Positions 14,382 to 19,473 of a stretch of 64,000 nucleotides of DNA are shown here, piece by piece (the first letter of the stretch is position 1; each line of letters starts with the position of its first letter). Origin of the DNA: a virus; IMG/VR virus record IMGVR_UViG_3300020419_000006, positions 1-64,000 of that record; one strand, written 5' to 3'. Position numbers and translations under genes: made by a program. Under the pieces are notes generated by a model. It was given only the letters and a program-made list of their open reading frames with translations, did no database searches and was not told where the DNA came from.

Positions 14382-14563
14382 CTCTTGTCCTGATATGCAT
14401 CCTCGTTCCAATGCTCATTAGCATCCAATGCCCCTACGTATTGTAGGATTTCATCATAAGTTTGCATACCACTACGTGACATTCTATTACAGGTGTATTC
14501 CCATCCTAGGTCACAAAGTTTATCCATTAGCACGGATAGTTTAATTTGCTGTTTTGATTTCAT
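14369..14563 (-). CDS. Small hypothetical protein
   Basis: 64 residues (MKSKQQIKLSVLMDKLCDLG). Predicted helical in the first half; the second half is acidic with EHWNEDAYQ. The ATG overlaps the stop of the upstream gene by 4 bases. No known motif. Confidence 0.6.
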   Translation of the reverse strand: MKSKQQIKLSVLMDKLCDLGWEYTCNRMSRSGMQTYDEILQYVGALDANEHWNEDAYQDKRCDH

Positions 14564-14823
14564 GCCGCCACCTCTTCTTCAAGGTAACGGAATGGATTGA
14601 AACCGCCATCATAAATCTGGTTCATGATGTCTCTTACTCGCTCTCTGTCGAGACTATCGCCATCGCCCCACGTGTAAACGTCGCTGTCATAATGTGCAAT
14701 AGCATCAAGGTAAATGCATGTAGCGTAGGCAATCTGTTCACGTGACCTACCTTGATCATATAAACCACCGTAACCATAAAATTCTTTACAGTAGTTTATG
14801 AAGTCGTTAAAAGATGTGTTCAT
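14560..14823 (-). CDS. Small hypothetical protein
   Basis: 87 residues from the ATG at 14823 (MNTSFNDFINYCKEFYGYGG). I reject longer in-frame versions because they run through the upstream gene. The middle part (SREQIAYATCIYLDAIAHYD) is helical, and DSLDRERVRDIMNQIYDGGFNPF is a further helix. Function unknown. It starts 2 bases after the stop of the upstream gene. Confidence 0.65.
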   Translation of the reverse strand: MNTSFNDFINYCKEFYGYGGLYDQGRSREQIAYATCIYLDAIAHYDSDVYTWGDGDSLDRERVRDIMNQIYDGGFNPFRYLEEEVAA

Positions 14824-14825
14824 GA

Positions 14826-15020
14826 TTAACCTACCATTTTTTTGATATCGTTTAGGAAATCTTCGTATTTCCATTGTGCTGATTGGTTCAGCATCTGTTG
14901 ACCGTACATAGGTAGGTCTCCAGTATCCGTTGCTTCTGCTACTACTTCGTCGTAGCATGCCTGATAGATACCCTCGTTTGTTACAGGATAGTCACTAGGG
15001 TCAACGTAGAAGAATTGCAT
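14826..15020 (-). CDS. Small hypothetical protein, promoter-proximal
   Basis: 64 residues (MQFFYVDPSDYPVTNEGIYQ). Acidic, with aromatic N-terminus and a helical C-terminal part (AQWKYEDFLNDIKKM). It is the first gene behind the TATAAT box at 15057-15062 and leads a five-gene leftward unit. No domain recognised. Confidence 0.62.
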   Translation of the reverse strand: MQFFYVDPSDYPVTNEGIYQACYDEVVAEATDTGDLPMYGQQMLNQSAQWKYEDFLNDIKKMVG

Positions 15021-15056
15021 AATCTAAAAATGAATGAATTTCGTTTGTACTCTTTT

Positions 15057-15062
15057 ATTATA
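15057..15062 (-). promoter_or_regulatory. -10 box of leftward promoter
   Basis: TATAAT on the minus strand, 37 bases upstream of the ATG at 15020, in the only intergenic gap of the leftward island. No convincing -35 box at 17 bases, so it may need an activator or be an extended -10 variant. Confidence 0.4.
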
Positions 15063-15112
15063 GTCGAAAGTATGCCCAAAAAAGAGATAAGTGAGCATAC
15101 TGAAACAATTCG

Positions 15113-15625
15113 TTACAAATAACCTGCGACCTCTTGACCTGGTTCATCATAGAACCAACTCATGCTTAAGTCGTCAAATTGCTCACAAATTGCTGAATGG
15201 ATTTCCTCAGGTGGAGACCACGCAGTTTCAAAATTGACCTCGAAACCGTTTGGCATATCGCAATCGTCAATCTCTAAGGAATAAGCATCCCACTTAGTTC
15301 CCCAGTTTGCATTTCGCCAGTTGTACCATCTGTCATCATTATTTCCAGTAGAGGGAAAGCAAAGACCTCTCATAGGATCTTCATTCATTACAGGCAGTTC
15401 ACCAACTTCACCTCTAGGGGAACTGAATGAATACTCTCTAACGTGTTCTTCAGCGAGGGGAACTTTACTCCAATCAGGTTCGGGGACAAATGATCCGAAC
15501 ACGGAATCTCTTCTCTCTGTATTGTCATCATTCTTAAGACCCTTTTTAAATATGTTATGTAGTTTAAGGATCGCTGTTGTATCTTCACTATAGAAAGTGA
15601 CTCTGTTATGGCAATGATTTGGCAT
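15113..15625 (-). CDS. YubB/Api92-like ferredoxin-fold phage protein
   Basis: 170 residues from the ATG at 15625 (MPNHCHNRVTFYS). The N-terminal M-P-N-H-C-x-N-R-V, the central W-Y-N-W-R-x-A-N-W-G-T-K-W-D and the later F-E-T-A-W-S-P-P are the hallmarks of the DUF1281/YubB ferredoxin-like family carried by many phages and plasmids. The molecular role of the family is not established. The start overlaps the stop of the upstream gene by one base. Confidence 0.8.
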   Translation of the reverse strand: MPNHCHNRVTFYSEDTTAILKLHNIFKKGLKNDDNTERRDSVFGSFVPEPDWSKVPLAEEHVREYSFSSPRGEVGELPVMNEDPMRGLCFPSTGNNDDRWYNWRNANWGTKWDAYSLEIDDCDMPNGFEVNFETAWSPPEEIHSAICEQFDDLSMSWFYDEPGQEVAGYL

Positions 15626-15753
15626 TAATGACACCTCTGTTGGAATAGTTCGTTTGCTAGGTCGATTTGTTCTTCGTATGACAAATCTGGTCTCTCTTCT
15701 AGGACATCTTCGTAGATGTCCATTAAGATGTCTGCATGATGGAGGGAACTCAT
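15625..15753 (-). CDS. Very small acidic protein
   Basis: 42 residues (MSSLHHADILMDIYED to FQQRCH), with helical DLSYEEQIDLANELF in the second half. The TAA overlaps the ATG of the YubB-like gene by one base, and its own ATG overlaps the stop of a still smaller frame. The packing and the compact amphipathic sequence make it a likely real gene. Confidence 0.55.
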   Translation of the reverse strand: MSSLHHADILMDIYEDVLEERPDLSYEEQIDLANELFQQRCH

Positions 15754-15818
15754 TTTTTGTTGCCCCCTAGATAACGTTTCTTAGGGAATCCGTCTCTGTT
15801 GTACTGTCCACAGTTCAT
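15750..15818 (-). CDS. Possible 22-residue peptide
   Basis: MNCGQYNRDGFPKKRYLGG and three more residues. It is coupled by ATGA to the downstream gene and overlaps the end of the upstream one. Too short to judge by composition; listed because it fills the gap with the same overlap logic as its neighbours. It could simply be a coupling leader. Confidence 0.3.
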   Translation of the reverse strand: MNCGQYNRDGFPKKRYLGGNKK

Positions 15819-15973
15819 TTCTTTACCTCGTATGGTTCGTAATCAAATGGGGATGGTTCGCAGTATTTCTCACAGAGTGAGTCATATGCTTCTTGAGTTG
15901 AATCGTCGATCCAACCCATATCGTTAAAAAACGAGATCATGTCGCCGAGTACGGTTTCTTCGTCTTCGGTCAT
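15815..15973 (-). CDS. Small acidic protein
   Basis: 52 residues from the ATG at 15973 (MTEDEETVLGDMISFFNDMG). An upstream in-frame ATG at 16021 would give 68 residues but lies at the expected transcription start of the TATAAT at 16028-16033, which would make it leaderless. The protein is helical and strongly acidic, ending PFDYEPYEVKK. Function unknown. Confidence 0.6.
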   Translation of the reverse strand: MTEDEETVLGDMISFFNDMGWIDDSTQEAYDSLCEKYCEPSPFDYEPYEVKK

Positions 15974-16027
15974 TGTGATGGTTCTTAGAAAACCAGAGTT
16001 TGCGAATGAATTATCTCTCATGATTCT

Positions 16028-16033
16028 ATTATA
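16028..16033 (-). promoter_or_regulatory. -10 box of leftward promoter
   Basis: TATAATAGAATC on the minus strand, overlapping the end of the upstream gene. The same 12 bases recur on the plus strand at 17350-17361, which suggests a shared promoter type. No clear -35 box. Confidence 0.4.
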
Positions 16034-16271
16034 CTCCCTCTGGATGACATAAAGAAACAATGACATCATCTGTAACAATGTTGACTTGATCAACGTGTTT
16101 GAAGTACTGATTGATGTGCTTGCTAGTTGTACGACTGTAATAGGTCTCAGTTTTGAAGTGACCTAGTTTAGGTGAAAAACCTGCAACAGGTGTTTCATAT
16201 GAAAAGAATAGCGTATTGCCATTGTTCAAACTGATTTCGGTTTGGTTGCTACCGACTTGTCTTAAGATCAT
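16029..16271 (-). CDS. Small phage protein with SRTTSKHIN signature
   Basis: 80 residues from the ATG at 16271 (MILRQVGSNQTEISL); longer in-frame starts overlap the promoter. It holds NTLFFSYETPVAGF and YYSRTTSKHINQYF, a pair of segments that recurs in short hypothetical proteins of phages and mobile elements (DUF8033-like, from memory). The fold looks like a small beta sheet plus helix. No activity is known to me. First gene of the leftward island. Confidence 0.68.
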   Translation of the reverse strand: MILRQVGSNQTEISLNNGNTLFFSYETPVAGFSPKLGHFKTETYYSRTTSKHINQYFKHVDQVNIVTDDVIVSLCHPEGV

Positions 16272-16299
16272 TTTAGTCTTATTGGTTTGGTACTCTTCT

Positions 16300-16305
16300 A
16301 TTATA
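16300..16305 (-). promoter_or_regulatory. Leftward promoter of the island
   Basis: TATAATAGAAG on the minus strand, 28 bases upstream of the ATG at 16271. Together with the TATAAT at 16389 on the other strand it makes an 83-base divergent promoter region (16306-16388), where a regulator could act on both directions. Confidence 0.45.
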
Positions 16306-16388
16306 GACTCACGGATCACTGAATCAGGGAAAAAGTGGACGGAAATATTACTGGCACACTGAGTCGGGTTTGGATGGATATCACCCCT

Positions 16389-16394
16389 TATAAT
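16389..16394 (+). promoter_or_regulatory. Rightward promoter, divergent partner
   Basis: TATAATGGAATC on the plus strand, 21 bases before the ATG at 16416. No good -35 box. Similar in sequence to the boxes at 16028, 16300 and 17350. Confidence 0.42.
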
Positions 16395-16415
16395 GGAATC
16401 AGTTCAACAAAGACT

Positions 16416-16730
16416 ATGCAAACCCACTCAATCACCCTAGGAATGAATATTGGATCCGAGGGAAGAGTAACGAATCAGATGTGGTTGCAATTCCTAACCG
16501 ATGAGATTTGCTCCATGCTCGACTATGCCACAATCACCGATGCAATCGGAATTTATAAAGGCACCGTTGAGAATTCAAAAATCATTTCAGTGACTGTTGA
16601 CGAACGTACAACACGCGGTAACTCAATCATTGAATCATTACAAGAGGTCGGACAGACCTACAAAAAACAGTTCAGGCAAGAAGCAATCTTGTATACATGC
16701 ACGGAGGTCCCCACGCTCACCTTCGCGTAA
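16416..16730 (+). CDS. Hypothetical protein
   Basis: 104 residues from ATG 16416 (MQTHSITLGMNIGSEGRV); an upstream in-frame GTG at 16335 would place the promoter inside the gene. The centre contains QMWLQFLTDEICSMLDYATI, helical, followed by strands with TVENSKIISVTVDE and the C-terminal helix SIIESLQEVGQTYKKQF. It looks like a compact alpha/beta fold. I do not recognise the family. The 140-base gap that follows has two small GC-rich hairpins (ACCC/GGGT and GGTGA/TCACC) around 16740-16775 and no gene. Confidence 0.65.
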   Translation: MQTHSITLGMNIGSEGRVTNQMWLQFLTDEICSMLDYATITDAIGIYKGTVENSKIISVTVDERTTRGNSIIESLQEVGQTYKKQFRQEAILYTCTEVPTLTFA

Positions 16731-16859
16731 TTATGCCGAACCCTTACGGGTGATCCTACTCACCTTTGCCCTATTATTTGAATCCTAAGCAGCTTGAATC
16801 CTTATGTTACAGATTGTTTCAATTCTCTATCTTTCACTACTCATCATACACTTACCGAG

Positions 16860-16865
16860 TATAAT
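16860..16865 (+). promoter_or_regulatory. -10 box directly upstream of an ATG
   Basis: TATAAT followed by AGTAGT and then the ATG at 16872. The expected transcription start falls on or next to the ATG, so the mRNA could be leaderless. Confidence 0.4.
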
Positions 16866-16871
16866 AGTAGT

Positions 16872-17033
16872 ATGAACAAACTTCAAACACATTTCAACGG
16901 TGCAGTACTCATGAACGAGACAGCAACCAAAGACAAAGCAGTAATGGCAGCATTAACAGCAATGTCGAAACGCAACTTTGAACCACAGGAAATCAATCGC
17001 TATGGCATATGGTACATAAGCGATAGGCACTAA
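16872..17033 (+). CDS. Very small hypothetical protein
   Basis: 53 residues (MNKLQTHFNGAVLMNET to YISDRH). A later ATG at 16911 would give 40 residues and a normal leader. The middle is helical (TKDKAVMAALTAMSKRNF). No domain recognised. Directly downstream lies the structured noncoding region, whose first hairpin begins 12 bases after this stop, so this gene and the RNA probably share a transcript. Confidence 0.55.
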   Translation: MNKLQTHFNGAVLMNETATKDKAVMAALTAMSKRNFEPQEINRYGIWYISDRH

Positions 17034-17091
17034 GTGCCTTGGGCATTGATTGGGCATGGTGAGAGTCCATGCATAAAGGAGATCAATCTAT

Positions 17092-17173
17092 GTAAGTCCC
17101 ATTCCACTAGGCAGTAAGAACCTTAAATGACCGTGTATTGAACATGGTGGTTGTAACGTAAGTCCTATCCCAC
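17092..17173 (+). repeat. Two-copy 16-base motif within the RNA candidate
   Basis: GTAAGTCCCATTCCAC at 17092-17107 and GTAAGTCCTATCCCAC at 17158-17173, 66 bases apart, each followed within a few bases by AGGCA. Both differences are pyrimidine exchanges, which a G-containing helix would tolerate. Confidence 0.75.
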
Positions 17174-17314
17174 AGTCAGGCAAGCGTGACCTCATTCCTC
17201 TAAGTCTAAAGACTCGCGAGACGGAGGTGGTACAGGTCTTTAATTTGAAGCTCTGACTCTATTCTAGCACGAAGGATGTTGGTTCGGCCACAGGCGAGTG
17301 CCAGTTTACAAAGT

Positions 17315-17350
17315 GTCCACTGAGTCATGACTCGGTGGGCATTTTCTTTT
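17315..17350 (+). terminator. Strong terminator of the RNA candidate
   Basis: GTCCACTGAGT (17315-17325) pairs with ACTCGGTGGGC (17330-17340) over 11 positions, two of them G-T, with a CATG loop, followed by ATTTTCTTTT. The T-tract runs directly into the next TATAAT. Confidence 0.82.
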
Positions 17351-17355
17351 ATAAT
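17350..17355 (+). promoter_or_regulatory. -10 box fused to the terminator
   Basis: TATAATAGAATC starts at the last T of the terminator tract and lies 27 bases before the ATG at 17383. The expected -35 position falls inside the terminator hairpin. Confidence 0.45.
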
Positions 17356-17382
17356 AGAATCAAACAAACAAAGGTTTACTAA

Positions 17383-17637
17383 ATGCTAAATCAAACTTCA
17401 CTCAACCTCACCGATCTCCCAAAGAAGGACTATAACGGTTGGTCAGACTGGACTACATGGAATTGTGCCTTATGGGTTGGAGGTGACGAAGGACTCTATA
17501 ACCTCGCTAAGGACTGCGAGTCATGGTTCGACTTCATCATATGCATGCAAGATATGGGCATGAACCAGACTCCAGATGGTGCAAAGTGGACAGAAGCAGA
17601 CTATGACGAGATGATGGAGATGATGGATGAATTGTAA
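17383..17637 (+). CDS. YNGW..TWN.ALW family phage protein
   Basis: 84 residues. The signature YNGWSDWTTWNCALWVGG (residues 17-34) is that of a small phage family (DUF7249-like, from memory) found in marine and other phages; activity unknown. The second half is acidic and methionine-rich (EADYDEMMEMMDEL). It has its own promoter. A perfect ACCTCGTC/GACGAGGT hairpin lies 15 bases after the stop. Confidence 0.7.
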   Translation: MLNQTSLNLTDLPKKDYNGWSDWTTWNCALWVGGDEGLYNLAKDCESWFDFIICMQDMGMNQTPDGAKWTEADYDEMMEMMDEL

Positions 17638-17651
17638 ATCTTTGTTACAAC

Positions 17652-17676
17652 ACCTCGTCATTACTATAGACGAGGT
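17652..17676 (+). other. Intergenic hairpin without U-tract
   Basis: ACCTCGTC (17652-17659) and GACGAGGT (17669-17676) form a perfect 8-base stem with a 9-base AT loop. No T-run follows, so it is probably not a classic terminator. It could be an operator for the promoter just downstream (TATAAT at 17689) or an mRNA end-protecting structure. Confidence 0.6.
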
Positions 17677-17688
17677 ATTCATCAATGC

Positions 17689-17694
17689 TATAAT
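17689..17694 (+). promoter_or_regulatory. -10 box downstream of a palindrome
   Basis: TATAAT preceded by GC, 28 bases before the ATG at 17723. The palindrome at 17652-17676 covers the position of its -35 box, a layout typical for a repressor-controlled promoter. Confidence 0.45.
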
Positions 17695-17722
17695 TAGAAC
17701 ATACACATCATCACTTGAACAA

Positions 17723-17911
17723 ATGAACAAAACTACTTGGGCAGTTCAACCTACATCATGGGGAAACGATTTAAGATCATGGGCAGATCATTGTGCTACA
17801 TGGGAACAAGTCGAAGACATGGCATTAGACATGGCAGAGGAAATGATGGAGGAAATGACAATTTTCAAAGTCGGATCAGTAAGCGAGTTTAAATGGGCGA
17901 CTAGGGGTTAA
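17723..17911 (+). CDS. Small acidic hypothetical protein
   Basis: 62 residues from ATG 17723 (MNKTTWAVQPTSWGNDL); a longer in-frame version would run back through the promoter and the palindrome. Tryptophan-rich N-terminal half, followed by a methionine/glutamate-rich helix (VEDMALDMAEEMMEEM). The C-terminal part of the upstream YNGW protein has a similar Met/Glu composition. Function unknown. Confidence 0.6.
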   Translation: MNKTTWAVQPTSWGNDLRSWADHCATWEQVEDMALDMAEEMMEEMTIFKVGSVSEFKWATRG

Positions 17912-17965
17912 CGCACCCCGTCGAACTATTAGACGACTAATTATTCACCTTTTCTATTACAATCA

Positions 17966-18088
17966 ATGACGCGACTCATCATTTTAACTTTGGCAATCTT
18001 TTGCATAGGACAAAACACATTTGCTCGAACGCAATTATCAAACGTGTTAGACTTAACAAGTGATGTAATTAGACCTAGTTCATACTAG
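17966..18088 (+). CDS. Small secreted or periplasmic protein with signal peptide
   Basis: 40 residues. The N-terminus has M-T-R followed by a hydrophobic core (LIILTLAIFCIG) and a likely signal peptidase site after TFA at residue 20, leaving a mature peptide of about 20 residues (RTQLSNVLDL to IRPSSY). A TACAAT box lies just upstream. The stop codon is embedded in a perfect terminator. A mature peptide this small, exported from the infected cell or to the periplasm, is unusual; its role is unknown. Confidence 0.6.
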   Translation: MTRLIILTLAIFCIGQNTFARTQLSNVLDLTSDVIRPSSY

Positions 18089-18099
18089 GTCTTTTTTTA
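18071..18099 (+). terminator. Terminator overlapping a stop codon
   Basis: AGACCTAG (18071-18078) and CTAGGTCT (18085-18092) form a perfect 8-base stem with a 6-base loop, followed by a run of T. The last five codons of the 40-residue protein form its left arm and loop. Confidence 0.82.
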
Positions 18100-18120
18100 T
18101 ACCCCGTCGAATATACAGGG

Positions 18121-18336
18121 CGGGCTATATATCGCTATATGTGGGTATATAATACACATATATGAGATTAATTTGTTTTGTTATATCAGCTCATATATTA
18201 TATACTATACACATATACTATTATACTCATATACTATACACACATATAATATACTATGACACATATATAACTGTCACATATACTATACTATAGTCAATAT
18301 ACTATACTATAATAATACTATACACATATATCACAC
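18121..18336. repeat. AT-rich array with nine ATACTAT copies
   Basis: About 215 bases made almost only of TATA, ACACATATA and ATACTAT words. ATACTAT starts at 18202, 18215, 18231, 18251, 18280, 18285, 18299, 18304 and 18315, often followed by A or AC. No gene is present. Such an easily melted iterated region could be a replication origin, a binding array for a phage protein or a cluster of promoter -10 boxes. The composition is clearly unlike the rest of the window. Confidence 0.75.
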
Positions 18337-18338
18337 GT

Positions 18339-18491
18339 ATGAATTCACTATCTAATGACACATATGAGTCACTACTCAATGACAAGTTTATTAAAGAACA
18401 CTTCACAGTAATAACATATGGATCACTAGAAGAGGAACGCGAAGACTTAGGGTATTGCCCTTGCTGTTGCTCACCACCTGAGGAAGAGTAG
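18339..18491 (+). CDS. Very small cysteine-rich hypothetical protein
   Basis: 50 residues (MNSLSNDTYESLLND to PPEEE), starting at the edge of the AT-rich array. The C-terminal YCPCCCSPPEEE has four cysteines in five positions, suggesting metal binding or membrane/protein attachment. The N-terminal part is polar and helical. No family recognised. The 140-base gap after it contains unusual C-runs (see 18504). Confidence 0.5.
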   Translation: MNSLSNDTYESLLNDKFIKEHFTVITYGSLEEEREDLGYCPCCCSPPEEE

Positions 18492-18503
18492 CACTCAGGC
18501 AGT

Positions 18504-18526
18504 ACCGCCCCCCCGTCGCGGTTTTG
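18504..18526 (+). terminator. Possible terminator in a C-rich stretch
   Basis: ACCGC (18504-18508) and GCGGT (18518-18522) around a C-rich loop, followed by TTTG. The C-runs here (seven and six in a row) stand out in an AT-rich genome. Only weak support as a terminator. The rest of 18527-18631 shows an AT-rich stretch (ATATAAAATAAA at about 18591) that may be the next promoter. Confidence 0.35.
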
Positions 18527-18631
18527 CCCCCCGCCCTAGCTTAACTTTCTATATAAGTCTAACCTACAAAGTCTTGCATGAGCGAGCGTGATATAAAATA
18601 AAAAATTTTCCCAAAATTGCCCAGACCCCCA

Positions 18632-18811
18632 ATGAAAACTTTCGATGTAGAAACCACAGTAACCTATAAGCAGTGGATCAGAGTGGATGCCGATAGTGAG
18701 TATGCTGCTCAGAAACGTGTCAATGATATGGCATGGGACGTAACCGCAATCCAGTATCAGACGATGGAGAGTGCGAATGCCACAGGAACGGTTAGAGAGT
18801 GCCCAAACTAA
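18632..18811 (+). CDS. Small hypothetical protein
   Basis: 59 residues from ATG 18632 (MKTFDVETTVTYKQWIRVDA). The pattern of a strand pair with YKQWIRVDADSEYAAQKRV, then a helix, resembles small DpnD/PcfM-like and other phage proteins of the form beta-beta-alpha; no activity known. Its last 13 bases overlap the phosphopantetheinyl transferase gene, suggesting coupled expression. Confidence 0.6.
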   Translation: MKTFDVETTVTYKQWIRVDADSEYAAQKRVNDMAWDVTAIQYQTMESANATGTVRECPN

Positions 18812-19245
18812 TATACTCGGATGACGTAGCAAACGTTTATCTAACTGAAGATGTCAAAGCTGCCCTAAGAGATTTTCTTGGCAGATACCCTCTGAATTGC
18901 AAAGAGAGCATCCAACTACACTGGAACAAATCTGACACCGCACACTACGCTGTAGTAGCAGTGGGTTTCAGAGAACTTGGAGTAGATATTGAGTACATGA
19001 GAGATAGAAGGTTCGGAGATATATCTCGAAGATACTTTCATAAGGATGAAGAGACAGTCAATATCAACATCTTCTATGAACTATGGTGTAAGAAAGAAGC
19101 ATACACCAAGTGGAAGAAAGGTAAGATATCTCAGTATATGTCTCAGAAGATAGACAAGGATGTGTCTCAACTTGTACCACAATCGAGGTATTCTCTGATA
19201 GAACTAGAGTTACCTGATAATCTCAAAGGATATCTCTGCTATTGA
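18799..19245 (+). CDS. Short Sfp-type 4'-phosphopantetheinyl transferase
   Basis: 148 residues from GTG 18799. It carries the two signatures of the superfamily: GVDIE (61-65) and FYELWCKKEAYTKWKKGKI (92-110), giving the magnesium ligands D63, E65 and E100 and the catalytic-site K104, with the usual spacing of about 35 residues. R71 and RRYF (77-80) fit the coenzyme A pocket. Such enzymes move phosphopantetheine from CoA to a serine of carrier proteins. Sfp enzymes are normally near 220 residues; here much of the N-terminal lobe is missing, so it may act as a dimer like AcpS or be specialised. No carrier-protein gene is seen nearby. Confidence 0.82.
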   Translation: MPKLIYSDDVANVYLTEDVKAALRDFLGRYPLNCKESIQLHWNKSDTAHYAVVAVGFRELGVDIEYMRDRRFGDISRRYFHKDEETVNINIFYELWCKKEAYTKWKKGKISQYMSQKIDKDVSQLVPQSRYSLIELELPDNLKGYLCY

Positions 19246-19275
19246 CATTGTGTTCAAACTCAGATATAATAAATA
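19242..19275 (+). promoter_or_regulatory. Superimposed early and late promoters
   Basis: TTGACA (19242-19247), 17 bases, TATAAT (19265-19270): a perfect sigma-70 consensus. Overlapping it, AATAAATA (19268-19275) matches the T4-type late box NATAAATA. It starts within the last codons of the transferase gene and precedes the ATG at 19297. Confidence 0.75.
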
Positions 19276-19296
19276 AAACATCTACACTCCTTGCCA

Positions 19297-19473
19297 ATGC
19301 AATACGTCTTGTACAACGAACATCTAGACCAAGTAGGTACTTACAGTAGTATCTACGATTTACGTAAGTTTCTCTGTGATCGAAAGTATGAGATAGACTG
19401 TGACAAGGACATAGGGGATACATTTGATTATATCAAACATATCAAGTGGACATTCGACATCAAACAAAATTAA
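19297..19473 (+). CDS. Small hypothetical protein
   Basis: 58 residues from ATG 19297 (MQYVLYNEHLDQVGTYSS). The N-terminal part looks like a strand pair (YVLYNEHLDQVGTYSSIYDL) and resembles the start of other short phage proteins with tyrosines; the rest is acidic. It has a perfect promoter, so it may be abundant. The stop overlaps the next ATG. Confidence 0.62.
   Translation: MQYVLYNEHLDQVGTYSSIYDLRKFLCDRKYEIDCDKDIGDTFDYIKHIKWTFDIKQN

Larger units (their letters stand above)
17034..17350 (+). ncRNA. Candidate structured noncoding RNA
   Basis: About 310 bases without a supportable reading frame but with dense secondary structure. Near 17045-17088 an ATTGAT/ATCAAT outer stem encloses GCATGG/CCATGC. 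A 7-base stem follows at about 17130-17148 (ACCGTGT/ACATGGT), and AGTC/GACT near 17203. A 16-base motif occurs twice, at 17092-17107 and 17158-17173, with 14 matches. The region ends in a strong terminator at 17315-17350. This profile fits a processed small RNA, a long 3' structured tail or a cis-regulatory RNA. I could not match it to a known family. Confidence 0.5.
17915..18111 (+). repeat. 11-base direct repeats flanking a small gene
   Basis: ACCCCGTCGAA occurs at 17915-17925 and again at 18101-18111, on either side of the 40-residue gene and its terminator. CCCCGTCG also occurs once more at 18512-18519. This could mark a cassette boundary or a repeated regulatory site; the sequence cannot distinguish these. 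Confidence 0.6.

Noticed and set aside
16335-16415. N-terminal extension of the 104-residue protein from GTG 16335
   Set aside because: It would place the TATAAT at 16389 within the gene and lacks a ribosome binding site; ATG 16416 is preferred.
17050-17090. GGTGAGAGTCC resembling the GAGGAAAGTCC box of RNase P RNA
   Set aside because: The partner box ACAGAAA and the remaining conserved regions are absent, and the element lies in the loop of a simple stem.
17221-17300. tRNA-like pieces (GGTTCGGCC and an arm with GCTCTGA)
   Set aside because: No acceptor stem, no D-arm and no correct spacing of a T-arm; I cannot fold a cloverleaf.
18121-18336. CRISPR-like array
   Set aside because: The ATACTAT copies are 7 bases with irregular spacing and no unique spacers; this is an AT-rich iteron-like region.
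18536-18832. 98-residue minus-strand frame
   Set aside because: It covers the C-rich gap and runs against a small gene and the start of the transferase gene; no recognisable domain or start signal.
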